Source: Cupriavidus cauae (GTDB taxonomy: Bacteria > Pseudomonadota > Gammaproteobacteria > Burkholderiales > Burkholderiaceae). From it: a stretch of DNA of 64,000 bases. Below the pieces are notes generated by a model that saw nothing but the letters and a program-made list of their open reading frames with translations, had not been told where the DNA came from and did not search any database. The stretch spans positions 62,001 to 126,000 of the forward strand of contig NZ_VWRN01000031.1 of the NCBI RefSeq assembly GCF_008632125.1. Direction: 5' to 3'. Position numbers and translations under genes: made by a program. Shown here one piece after another: positions 1 to 8,224 of this stretch. Positions within the stretch are counted from its first letter, which is position 1. Every line of letters begins with the position of its first letter.

Positions 1-51
1 GCATCGGAGAATCCTCTCAGAAGCAGGGGATTCTACCGGTGCGGACCGAGC

Positions 52-80
52 CTTGCAGGCGGCGTGAAGCCGCCCGCAAG
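52..80 (-). terminator. Hairpin after the TRAP solute-binding gene
   Basis: Inverted repeat just downstream of the dctP-like stop: CTTGC (52-56) and GGCGGC (58-63) pair with GCCGCC (69-74) and GCAAG (76-80) across a 5-nt loop, with one mismatch. No T-run follows on the minus strand, so it may be a factor-assisted terminator or an RNA-stabilising stem. Confidence 0.4.
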
Positions 81-99
81 GAAGACAGCGGAACGCCGA

Positions 100-1245
100 T
101 TACAGCTTGCGGGCGAAGCTGAACTGCGCGAAGCCCTGCTCGGCGACGTTGAACCACGCGGCCTGGTTGTTGCGGAACACGCGCCAGTCGTCGTAGATCT
201 TCTTGAACGACGGGTTCTTGGCGTTCTCCTCGGCGTAGGCGTCCTGGGTCGCCTTGAAGCACGCCTCCATGATCTCGCGCGAGAACGGGCGCAGCTTGAC
301 GCCGTTCTCCAGCAGGCGCGCCAGCGCTTGCGGGTTGACGGTGTCGTACTTGGCCATCATCGTGGTGTGCGCTTCGAAGGTCGCGGTCTCCAGCGCGCGC
401 TTGTACAGCGCCGGCAGCTTCTCGAATTCGCTGGCCGAGGCGTAGAACGACAGCTGCGCACTGCCTTCCCACCAGCCCGGGTAGTAGTAGAACGGCGCGA
501 CCTTGAAGAAGCCCAGCTTCTCGTCGTCATACGGGCCGACCCATTCGGCGGCATCGATGGTGCCCTTCTCCAGCGCCGGATAGATGTCGCCCCCGGCGAT
601 CTGCTGCGGCACCACGCCCAGGCGCGACAGCACCACGCCGGCGAAACCGGCGACGCGGTACTTCAGGCCCTGCAGGTCGGCGACGGTGCGGATCTCCTTG
701 CGGAACCAGCCGCCCATCTGCGCGTTGGTGTTGCCGCCCAGGAAGTTGACGACGTTGTATTCCTTGAAGAACTCGCGCATCAGCTTCATGCCGTTGCCCT
801 GCACCATCCACGCGGTCTGCTGGCGCGCGGTCAGGCCGAACGGGATGGTGGTGTCGAAGCACAGCGTCGGGTTCTTGCCGAAGTAGTAGTAGCCGGCGGT
901 GTGGCCGATCTGCACGGTGTTGTTCTGCACGGCGTCCAGCACCTGCAGGCCCGGCACGATTTCGCCGGCGGCGAACACCTTGATGTTGAACTTGCCGTCG
1001 GTCAGTTCCTTGACCCGGTTGGACAGCGTCTCGGCGCCGCCGTAGATGGTGTCGAGCGATTTCGGAAAGCTCGACGCCAGGCGCCATTCGACGGCCGGAT
1101 TGCTGCCGACCACGGCAGGCGCGGCGGGCGTTCCGGGCGCGCTGGCCGGGGCCGGGGCGGCGGCCTGCTCTTGCTTGCCGCAGGCGGCCAGGGCACCGGT
1201 GGCGGCCACGGCCGACGCTTTCAACAGAAAGGAACGACGTTCCAT
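100..1245 (-). CDS. dctP: TRAP transporter solute-binding protein (DctP family)
   Basis: Predicted extracytoplasmic receptor of a tripartite ATP-independent periplasmic transporter, which passes an organic acid to a DctQM permease. The 381-aa protein starts MERRSFLLKAS and reaches LAACGK, a twin-arginine-like start with a lipobox; an Ala/Pro linker then leads into the DctP fold. Length is normal for the TakP/DctP family. AGGAGAG lies just before the ATG. No DctQ or DctM partner is visible; downstream is a hairpin and then the window edge, so the permease is either outside the window or encoded elsewhere. The substrate cannot be read from sequence. The DctB/DctD pair at 6.8-10.2 kb is a possible regulator, by inference only. 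Confidence 0.88.
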   Translation of the reverse strand: MERRSFLLKASAVAATGALAACGKQEQAAAPAPASAPGTPAAPAVVGSNPAVEWRLASSFPKSLDTIYGGAETLSNRVKELTDGKFNIKVFAAGEIVPGLQVLDAVQNNTVQIGHTAGYYYFGKNPTLCFDTTIPFGLTARQQTAWMVQGNGMKLMREFFKEYNVVNFLGGNTNAQMGGWFRKEIRTVADLQGLKYRVAGFAGVVLSRLGVVPQQIAGGDIYPALEKGTIDAAEWVGPYDDEKLGFFKVAPFYYYPGWWEGSAQLSFYASASEFEKLPALYKRALETATFEAHTTMMAKYDTVNPQALARLLENGVKLRPFSREIMEACFKATQDAYAEENAKNPSFKKIYDDWRVFRNNQAAWFNVAEQGFAQFSFARKL

Positions 1246-1796
1246 CGACTACTCTCCTCGTTTTCGAATTTTGATCCGGCCGAAGGCGAGAGAGTGCGTC
1301 GACTCCAGCGCTGGCCGGGGACGCGCGGCAAGCCGTGGTACGACAGCGCGCAACAACGGGCCTGTTACCGGCGCACCCGCCGACGTGGCAGCTTGCGCCG
1401 ATAACAGGCCCGGATTCACCCCTTGGTTGCCCGCTCATACCCGTTCCAGCAGGCTGATCGATTATAGCGGTGCCCAATTCGCCACGGGGCCGCGCCAGTG
1501 TCCGGGTTTTCGCTAGGAAAGTGCGGTATGACGCGCCCTGGCGGGCCGCGATTCGCGGCTGATTCCCTGCCCCTCCACGACCGATCCGCGCCGGTCCGCC
1601 GTGTTTGCCTCCGTGGCCGACCGTACGCTTTCGTTACCTGGAGTGCACGGCCGATGGATTTTGTAACCTCTCTTGCTGTCCAATCAGGCCGGCTGATAAA
1701 ACCGTCGGTCCGGCACGGCCGAAGCCCGTAGCCTGCCGTTGTACGTTGCCGCTGCACCTCACCGTTGCACTTTTGCCGCTGTCCTGTTGTCACCGC
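1246..1796. other. Divergent intergenic region
   Basis: 551 bp between the oppositely oriented dctP-like and barrel-protein genes. It holds the dctP ribosome-binding site and a strong inverted repeat (separate entry). I see no convincing small gene; frames crossing it are extensions or shadows. I found no confident promoter hexamers. Confidence 0.6.
1357..1412. promoter_or_regulatory. 18-bp inverted repeat upstream of dctP
   Basis: CGGGCCTGTTACCGGCGC (1357-1374) is mirrored by GCGCCGATAACAGGCCCG (1395-1412), matching at 17 of 18 positions around a 20-nt loop. It lies about 110 bp upstream of the dctP start. It could be a leader hairpin, a terminator insulating the two divergent genes, or an operator. 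Function is inferred from position only. Confidence 0.45.
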
Positions 1797-3584
1797 ATGC
1801 CGTTGTCCGCGTCGTCTTCCTCTCGCCGTCGTTCGCTGAACCGGTCCACCCGCCGTTCGTCAGTCCGATCGCCCGTACTGCCGCGTCCGCGCTGGCTGTA
1901 TCTGGCCGGCCTGGCGGCCTGGGGTATCGCCGCCTGCGCGCAGACGCCGCCGGCGCCGGAGCCGATCGCGCCGCCGGTGTTTGCGCCCACCGCCCCGGTG
2001 CCCGCGGTGGCGCAGCTGTCGAGCTGGCCATCGAATCCGGCGCAGCATCCAGCGCGGAACCAGACGCAGCACTCATCGCAGAATCAAACGCAGACCAAAA
2101 CGGACAACCAGCCGGCCGCTGCGGCGCAGGCGGCAAGCCCCGCACCCGGGCAGCCGCCGGCTGAAGCGGACCCGCTGGCGGGCCTGCTTCAGCGGGAAGC
2201 GCAGGCGACCGCCCCGGCCGACGCCGCCACCGAAAAGCTGAACCTGCCGCCCGCCGATACCCCCGAACAGACCGCGCTGGCCGAGCTCGACCCCGGCGTG
2301 GTGGGCCCGCCGGAGCCACTGCCCCCCGCGCCGCCGCCGGTGGTGCTGTTTCCCAACCGGCTGGGCGAGTTCATGCCCGAGGCCATGGCTTCGGCGGGCG
2401 GCGATGCGACGCCGAGCGATGCGCCGCCGGTGTTCGCCTCCAACCTGCCGAGCACCGAGCCGGCCGAGGAGACCGTCTGGAGCCTGTCGTACAGCGGACG
2501 CGCGGCCTACGAGGACAACACCCATGCGATGCGGGCCTGCCCGGGCGGCAGCCTGTCGACTGGCATCGGCCTTGGCGTGGCCTGCCAGAGCAGCGGCGAG
2601 GTCAAGCTGCGCGAGCAGCTGTATACGCTGGACGGCGGCGCTGCGATCGAGGTGGTCGCGCAGGCGCGCGGCACCAACACCACCACCATCGACGGGCGCC
2701 CCGCCCCGGTCGATCCCTATCAGCTGATCCCGCAGTTCTATACCGCGGTCAAGGGCATCGCCGCGCTCGACGGCGCCACCATGTGGGCCGGGCGGCGCGA
2801 TACCTCGCCGTTCCTGATGTCGTCGGGCCTGCTGCCGCCGACCTCCAGCGCGCTGCGTTTCGGCGTCGACGACGCCAAGCTCGCCGGTGTCGGCCTGAGC
2901 TACCAGTACACCGCCCGCAACGACACCAACGGGCAGCATCTGCCCAGCTATCACTCGGTGCGCACCTCACCGATCGGCGTGAACGACAAGGGCACGCTGC
3001 AGCTGGGCTTCACGCGCGTCGAGGCCGACGCGCTGGCCGACGCCGCCGGCAATGCCTGGTGGGCGTCGGCGATGCACGAGCAGAAAGGCGTGCTCGCCGG
3101 CACCAACCGCTTCGGCCTGCAATACGGCACTGGCAGCCGTACCGCGATGACCGGCTACTCGGGCATGGGCGACACGCTGTCGCGCGTGCGGGTCGCCGAA
3201 TCGATGGAATGGAAGGGCCGCTCGGGCCTGATCGGCTCGGTCGAATCGAGCCTGCAATACGACCGCTCGGCGCTGGGCACGCTGCAATGGATGACCACGC
3301 GCGTGCGCCCGGCCTACGCGCCGACCGAGCGCTTCCGCCTGAGCTTCGAGGTCGCGCACGACCAGATCTCGTCGGGCTTCGGCGTCAGCGGCCAGCGCAC
3401 CGCGCTGACGGTGGCGCCGACGCTGACGCTGGGCAAGGCCGCCGGCAACGCCAATCTGCGCGCCTTCTACACCTACAGCCGCGCCAACGACGTCGACGGC
3501 ATCAGTTTCGCGGCGCCGGCCGACGCCTGGGCCTCGCAGGCCTCGGGGTCGATCTTCGGGATCCAGCTCAATCGGCGCTGGTAG
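1797..3584 (+). CDS. Predicted outer-membrane beta-barrel protein
   Basis: 595 aa, no family recognised with confidence. A basic N-terminus precedes a hydrophobic segment (WLYLAGLAAWGIAAC), so it is exported and perhaps lipidated. Residues of about 35-210 are a Pro/Ala/Gln-rich low-complexity linker. The remaining 380 or so residues alternate polar and aromatic/hydrophobic residues as beta-barrel strands do, and the chain ends IQLNRRW, with the terminal aromatic residue typical of BAM substrates. I chose ATG 1797 because the upstream in-frame extension is Cys/Arg-rich and non-gene-like; no clear Shine-Dalgarno sequence is present. Its 3' end overlaps the convergent aquaporin gene by 17 bp. 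Porin-like function is an inference. Confidence 0.7.
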   Translation: MPLSASSSSRRRSLNRSTRRSSVRSPVLPRPRWLYLAGLAAWGIAACAQTPPAPEPIAPPVFAPTAPVPAVAQLSSWPSNPAQHPARNQTQHSSQNQTQTKTDNQPAAAAQAASPAPGQPPAEADPLAGLLQREAQATAPADAATEKLNLPPADTPEQTALAELDPGVVGPPEPLPPAPPPVVLFPNRLGEFMPEAMASAGGDATPSDAPPVFASNLPSTEPAEETVWSLSYSGRAAYEDNTHAMRACPGGSLSTGIGLGVACQSSGEVKLREQLYTLDGGAAIEVVAQARGTNTTTIDGRPAPVDPYQLIPQFYTAVKGIAALDGATMWAGRRDTSPFLMSSGLLPPTSSALRFGVDDAKLAGVGLSYQYTARNDTNGQHLPSYHSVRTSPIGVNDKGTLQLGFTRVEADALADAAGNAWWASAMHEQKGVLAGTNRFGLQYGTGSRTAMTGYSGMGDTLSRVRVAESMEWKGRSGLIGSVESSLQYDRSALGTLQWMTTRVRPAYAPTERFRLSFEVAHDQISSGFGVSGQRTALTVAPTLTLGKAAGNANLRAFYTYSRANDVDGISFAAPADAWASQASGSIFGIQLNRRW

Positions 3585-4545
3585 GGGCGGCGCTGCTGGC
3601 GGGGCTGCCGATGCGGCCGTCGACGGCGCCGCTGACGGGGCGGCGGACGGGACCGCGGACCGGACTGATCTCCGCGCGATCAGCGGCACTCGCGGCGGCA
3701 CTAGCGGCGGCGCAACCGGCCCCGGTTCGGGTCGCACTGCGGCGCGGTGCGGGCCGCAGCAGCCAATGGAACACCAGCGTCGCCGTCAGCGCACCGGCGC
3801 ATTGCGCCAGCACGAAGCCCGGCACATCGATCGCGCGGATACCGGTGAAGGTCGCGGTCAGCGCGCACGCCAGCGTCAGCGCCGGATTGGCGAACGAGGT
3901 CGAGGCGGTGAACCAGTAGCCCGCGGCGATATAGCCGGCGACCGCGAACGGCAGCAGCGCGGGCCGGGCGTGGGCGGTGCCCATCGCCACGCCGATCAGG
4001 CCGAAGGTCGCCAGGAATTCGCTCCACCACAGCGGCGCGCCGGTGCGCGCCTGCTCCGACCAAGCCAGCAGCGGCTCGCCGAACATCAGATGGACCGCCA
4101 CCACGCCGGCGATCGCCCCCACCAGCTGCACGGCGACATAGCGCAACGCCTCGCGCGCCGGCAGCATGCCGCGCAGCCAGGCCGACAGCGTGACCGCCGG
4201 ATTCAGATGGCCGCCCGACATGCCGCCGAAGGCCAGCAGCAGCGCGGCCAGGCCCGCGCCGCTGGCCAGCGAATTGACCAGCAGCGCCAGCGCGACATTG
4301 CCCGCCGCGAGCCGCTCGGCGCGCAGCCCGGAGCCGATCACCACCGCGATCAGCAGCGCCGTGCCGATGCCCTCGGCGACCAGCCTGCGCGCCAGCGGGA
4401 CGGTCGCCTCAACCGGTGCATCAACCCGTGCATCCACCGGTGCATCAACCCGTGCATCCACCGGTGCATCAACTGGTGCATTAACGGGTGCATTAACGGG
4501 TGCATCGGCCCGTGCATCGACGGAGGCGGCATCTGCCGCGGACAT
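3568..4545 (-). CDS. MIP-family aquaporin/glycerol channel
   Basis: Major intrinsic protein, a six-helix channel for water or small neutral solutes in the inner membrane. Both half-helix signatures are visible: GGHLNPAVTL in the first half and FANPALTL in the second. The core is of usual size (about 220 aa), but both tails are odd. The N-terminus is an Ala/Asp/Val/Pro run (DAPVDAPVDARV) encoded by a 12-bp tandem repeat, and the C-terminus is an Arg/Ala/Ser-rich tail running into the neighbouring gene. The start is uncertain: ATG 4545, ATG 4569 and GTG 4593 are all in frame and none has a clear ribosome-binding site. No arsenic genes adjoin it, so an AqpS-like role is unsupported. Confidence 0.82.
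   Translation of the reverse strand: MSAADAASVDARADAPVNAPVNAPVDAPVDARVDAPVDARVDAPVEATVPLARRLVAEGIGTALLIAVVIGSGLRAERLAAGNVALALLVNSLASGAGLAALLLAFGGMSGGHLNPAVTLSAWLRGMLPAREALRYVAVQLVGAIAGVVAVHLMFGEPLLAWSEQARTGAPLWWSEFLATFGLIGVAMGTAHARPALLPFAVAGYIAAGYWFTASTSFANPALTLACALTATFTGIRAIDVPGFVLAQCAGALTATLVFHWLLRPAPRRSATRTGAGCAAASAAASAADRAEISPVRGPVRRPVSGAVDGRIGSPASSAAPTSAD
4415..4522. repeat. 12-bp tandem repeat (9 units) in the aquaporin 5' end
   Basis: Nine consecutive 12-bp units of the form GGTGCATCAACC / CGTGCATCCACC, partly alternating, inside the aquaporin reading frame. Because the unit is a multiple of 3 it encodes repeated tetrapeptides such as DAPV and DARV on the minus strand. Unit-number changes would alter tail length without shifting the frame. 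Confidence 0.9.
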
Positions 4546-4772
4546 GGCGCAAGGACGGCGGGTGGACATCGAACGCGGAGCGAAGGTGGACACGGATCCG
4601 CGCGCGGCACGGTGCGGTCCTGCGCGGAGCGCGCAGTGTTCCGTCCGCCCCGCCCGCCGTCAATGCGCGCCGGCGCAGTTGTGTCCTGACCCGCGGTATC
4701 GAATGCGCGGCGCACCCTCCGTCCTGCGCGGTGCGCCGCGTGTGCGGCCTGCGTGTGCGCCGGGCGTGCGCG

Positions 4773-5897
4773 CTAGCCGAAGCGCACGCAATAGACCGGC
4801 GGCAGATGCGCCGACACGCACGCCCACCGTTCGCCGCCGTTCTCCGAGACCCACAGGCCGCCGGTGGTCGAGCCCATCGCCAGCCGATCGCCGCTGTCGT
4901 CGACCGCCAGGCCGTGGCGATAGATGAGGTCGTAGGCCGGCGGCGTCGGCAGGCCTTCGTCGAAGACCTCGAAGCTGCGGCCGCCGTCGCGCGTGCGGGA
5001 CACCACCAGCCTGCCGTCGACCGGCACGCGGCATTCGTCCTTGGTCGCCGGCGCGAACCACGCGGTCTCGGGATCGCGCGGATGCACCGCGACGGCAAAG
5101 CCGAACTTCGACGGCCCGCCTTCGATGCGCCGCCAGCTGGCGCCGCCATCCTCGGAGCGGAAGATGCCGTCGTGATGCTGCACCCACAGCGCATCGGGCC
5201 GGGCCGGGCATTGCACCATGTAGTGCGGGTCCTGGATGTTGGGGTCCTCGCTGCGCTCGGGCGGCATATAGCCCGCCTTCATGCCGCGCGTGGTGGCCTC
5301 CCAACTGTCGCCCCCGTTGCGGGTCTGCCAGACCCCGCCGCACGAGATCGCGACCGACACATGGCGGCTGTCGCGCGGATCGACGCAGATCGAATGGATG
5401 CCGGGATAGTCGTAGCCGCCGCCGAACCATTCGGCGCGCTCGGGCCGGTCCCACAGCGGCCGGTTCAGCGCCCAGCTTGCGCCGCCATCGCCGGAGCGGA
5501 ACAGGCCGCCCGGAATGGTGCCGGCCCAGAGCACGCCGGGCTCGTCGGCGCCGCCCGCCTCGAGCACCCACAACTGCTGCAGGGACCAGGGCGCGGGCTT
5601 GGGCGCGTCCGGGTCCGTGGGGGCGTTGGCGGCCGCGGCCTGCTCTTCCGGCTGCGGCGGATAGACCGGCACCGCGCAGGCGGTCCACTCGTTCTGGCCG
5701 CGCGCGCGGCGCCACAGCTTGACGCCGAAGTGGCCCAGATTCAATGCGGCATAGAGCGTGCCGTCACGCGGGTCGGACAGCACCATGCTGACCGGCTCGC
5801 CGAGAAAATGCACCTGGGTTTGCTGCCACCGTCCATCGGGCTGGCGTTCGATTTCGAACAGGCCCTTGCGCGTGGCCACGAGGAGTCGGTCGTTCAT
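4773..5897 (-). CDS. WD40/YVTN/BNR-like repeat (sialidase-fold) protein
   Basis: 374 aa, no signal peptide, so probably cytoplasmic. Repeated BNR/Asp-box-like motifs are visible: SGDGGASW, RNGGDSW, SEDGGASW, TRDGGRSF and SENGGERW, spaced 50-80 residues apart, which predicts a six-bladed beta-propeller of the type often annotated exo-alpha-sialidase. Sialidase activity is not implied, since the catalytic Arg triad and FRIP motif are not evident. The gene follows a MoaD/ThiS-like gene on the same strand after 166 bp, suggesting one transcript and a linked function. Enzymatic role unknown. Confidence 0.8.
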   Translation of the reverse strand: MNDRLLVATRKGLFEIERQPDGRWQQTQVHFLGEPVSMVLSDPRDGTLYAALNLGHFGVKLWRRARGQNEWTACAVPVYPPQPEEQAAAANAPTDPDAPKPAPWSLQQLWVLEAGGADEPGVLWAGTIPGGLFRSGDGGASWALNRPLWDRPERAEWFGGGYDYPGIHSICVDPRDSRHVSVAISCGGVWQTRNGGDSWEATTRGMKAGYMPPERSEDPNIQDPHYMVQCPARPDALWVQHHDGIFRSEDGGASWRRIEGGPSKFGFAVAVHPRDPETAWFAPATKDECRVPVDGRLVVSRTRDGGRSFEVFDEGLPTPPAYDLIYRHGLAVDDSGDRLAMGSTTGGLWVSENGGERWACVSAHLPPVYCVRFG

Positions 5898-6063
5898 CGT
5901 TCAGGTCTCCTGGTATCGGCCGCCGGTCGCGTGGCCGTCGGCGCGTTGGCTGCCGGAGCTTGAAGCTCGCGGTGTGAAGCGTCGATGCGTGATGGATTGA
6001 TGCGTGACGTGCCGATGCGCGAAATGTCGACTCGCCTCGGGCCTTGTGCCTGCGCCCCGGCTG

Positions 6064-6333
6064 CTATCCACCGGACAGCGCCTGCACCACGTACACCTTG
6101 CTGTCTCCGCGCAATGCATCGCTGAGCCGTTGCCGGTCGCGGATCATGGTGCCGTCGATGAAGACGGTCACATGGCGGCGCAACTGGTTCTGGTCGTCGA
6201 GGATGTAGCCGCGCAACTCGGGCTGCTCGGCGAACACCGCGTCGAGCGCGGCGCGCACCGAGGCGGCGGACAGGTGACGGTCCGGCGTGGGGACATGGCG
6301 CTGGATCGCCGGCGCGAAGGTGATATGGGCCAT
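6064..6333 (-). CDS. MoaD/ThiS-family sulfur-carrier-like protein
   Basis: 89 aa from ATG 6333 (MAHITFAPAI); an upstream in-frame start would add 12 unconvincing residues. The protein has the size of a beta-grasp ubiquitin-like carrier and ends ALSGG. A C-terminal Gly-Gly is the residue pair adenylated and thiocarboxylated in MoaD and ThiS. No moaE, moeB or thi genes are nearby; the partner is the BNR-propeller gene downstream. It may serve a pathway other than molybdopterin or thiazole synthesis. Family call from fold size and GG end; pathway unknown. Confidence 0.75.
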   Translation of the reverse strand: MAHITFAPAIQRHVPTPDRHLSAASVRAALDAVFAEQPELRGYILDDQNQLRRHVTVFIDGTMIRDRQRLSDALRGDSKVYVVQALSGG

Positions 6334-6826
6334 GGTGCAGCGATGATGGGAGCGCAAAAAAACGGTCACTACAGTGTAGGCGCTCGGCGCTGCGCGGGAA
6401 GGAAGAATGCTGCGAAATGCGGCCCGCTCGAATGTGGACAGCGCCGTCAGAACCGGCGTCTTTGCCGCTGTCGCGACAAAGACGCCGCCTGGCAGTCCTG
6501 TCTTTTTTTCACGTCGTGTTACCGCTGCGACGGCGCCGGCAGACAGCCAGGCCCGGCACCGAAGTGCGCATGGTTTTCAGCCTTCCATCCCCGCGACCCA
6601 TGCGCGCACGCAGTCTAGCAAGACTCGGTCGAACTGGCGACAGGCGAGGCGGAAAGTGGATGTGCTCGATGTGGACATGCGCAATGTGGACAGGTCCGAT
6701 GTGGACGAAGCCAATGTGGACGAAGCCAATGTGGACGAAGGCAATGTGGACGAAGGCAATGTGGACGAAGGCAAGGTGGACGGCCCCGCTGTGAACAGCA
6801 TCGGCGCGTACCGGCGATGCGGCTTC
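6334..6826. other. Intergenic region holding a minisatellite
   Basis: 493 bp between the moaD-like start and the dctD stop. The part next to moaD should hold its promoter. The part next to dctD is the 15-bp tandem array described separately. A long plus-strand frame crosses it but continues antisense through dctD and is a shadow. Confidence 0.6.
6656..6790. repeat. 15-bp tandem repeat, 9 units
   Basis: Nine back-to-back 15-bp units beginning GTGGAC, with the core GTGGACGAAGCCAAT or GTGGACGAAGGCAAT and more diverged units at both edges. It ends about 36 bp from the dctD stop codon. There are no spacers, so it is not a CRISPR array. Confidence 0.93.
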
Positions 6827-8224
6827 TCAGTCGGTGCCCGCTGTCGAGCGGAATGCCTCAAGATTGACGCCGAGCCGCTTGATCTTGTCGTACAGCGTTT
6901 TCTTCGGCACGCGCAGCAGATCGCTCGCCGCCGACATGCGTCCCGACGCGGCACGCAGCGCTTCCTCGATCAGATGCCGTTCGAACACCGCGACCTGCTC
7001 GTCGAGCGAACGCGCCTCGCTGGCGCCGCCATTGCCGGTGCCGTTGCCGCTGCCATGATTGCCCGTGGCGAGCAGGCCCGTGTTGCCGCCCTGCAGTCCC
7101 AGCACGAAGCGGTCGGCGGCATTGCGCAGCTCGCGCACATTGCCCGGCCACGGATGCATCATCAGCTCGCGCATATGTTGCGGCGATACCTCCGGCACCG
7201 GCCGCTCGTAGCGCAGCGCGGCCTGCAGCAGGAAGTGCGAGAACAGCAGCGGAATGTCCTCGCGCCGCTCGCGCAGCGGCGGGATGTCGATCACCGCGAC
7301 GTTGAGGCGATAGTACAGATCGGCGCGGAAGCGCTGCTCCGCCGACAGCGCCAGCAGATCGACCTTGGTGGCCGCGATCACGCGGCAATCCATCGGCAGC
7401 AGCGTGTTCGAGCCCAGCCGTTCGAACTGCCGCTCCTGCAGCGTGCGCAGCAGCTTGATCTGCAGCGACATCGGCATGGTCTCGATCTCGTCGAGAAACA
7501 GCGAGCCGCGCTGCGCGTATTCGATCTTGCCGACACGCCGCCGCGCGGCGCCGGTGAACGCGCCGGACTCGTGGCCGAACACTTCGCTCTCGAACAGGGA
7601 CTCGGGCACGCCGCCGCAATTGAGCGCGGCGAAGTTGCCCTGCCGGCGCGGACCGTATTCATGCAGGCAGCGCGCCACCAGTTCCTTGCCGGTGCCGGTC
7701 TCGCCGAGGATCAGCACGTCGGCATCGGTGCAGGCCAGGTCGAGGATCAGCTTGCGCAGCCGTTCGACCGCCGCCGAGCGGCCGATCACCTTGGCCTCGA
7801 TCGCCTGCGTGTCGGCCAGCTGCCGGCGCAGCGCCTCGACCTCGAGCGTCAGCGCGCGCTTTTCCATCGCGCGTTGCACCACCTCGGTCAGCTCGCCGGG
7901 CGAGTACGGCTTCTCGACGAAATCGTAGGCGCCGCGGCGCATCGCCTGCACTGCCATCGAGATATCGCCGTGGCCGGTGACCAGAATCACCGGCAGCGCG
8001 GCATCGATCTCCAGCGCCCTGTCGAGCAGCGCGAGGCCGTTGATGCCGGGCAGGCGCACATCGGTGACCAGCACGCCGGCAAAGCCGGGCGTGAGGCGAT
8101 GCAGCACCTGTTCGGCCGAGCCGAACGCCTCCACCGACAGCCCGGCGATCTGCAGCGACTGCGTGCTGCCCAGCCGCACCGCGGCATCGTCTTCGACGTA
8201 GAGGACCGACAGGTCAGTTCGCAT
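6827..8224 (-). CDS. dctD: Sigma-54-dependent response regulator, DctD-like
   Basis: 465-aa NtrC-family activator. A receiver domain (about 1-120, DVRLPGING around the phospho-acceptor Asp) leads into an AAA+ domain with Walker A GETGTGKE, the GAFTGA loop that contacts sigma-54 and Walker B SLFLDEIE, then a Fis-type helix-turn-helix at the C-terminus (LLRVPKKTLYDKIKRLGV). It is expected to activate a -24/-12 promoter on a signal from the cognate kinase, whose gene overlaps its start. ATG 8224 is favoured because AGGAGA sits 9 nt upstream; ATG 8230 is an alternative. The call of C4-dicarboxylate control rests on the kinase's sensor type. Confidence 0.9.
   Translation of the reverse strand: MRTDLSVLYVEDDAAVRLGSTQSLQIAGLSVEAFGSAEQVLHRLTPGFAGVLVTDVRLPGINGLALLDRALEIDAALPVILVTGHGDISMAVQAMRRGAYDFVEKPYSPGELTEVVQRAMEKRALTLEVEALRRQLADTQAIEAKVIGRSAAVERLRKLILDLACTDADVLILGETGTGKELVARCLHEYGPRRQGNFAALNCGGVPESLFESEVFGHESGAFTGAARRRVGKIEYAQRGSLFLDEIETMPMSLQIKLLRTLQERQFERLGSNTLLPMDCRVIAATKVDLLALSAEQRFRADLYYRLNVAVIDIPPLRERREDIPLLFSHFLLQAALRYERPVPEVSPQHMRELMMHPWPGNVRELRNAADRFVLGLQGGNTGLLATGNHGSGNGTGNGGASEARSLDEQVAVFERHLIEEALRAASGRMSAASDLLRVPKKTLYDKIKRLGVNLEAFRSTAGTD

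Noticed and set aside
1384-1399. Sigma-54 promoter (TGGCAGCTTGC) upstream of dctP
   Set aside because: The GG and GC elements are only about 6 bp apart instead of 10, and the orientation is opposite to dctP.
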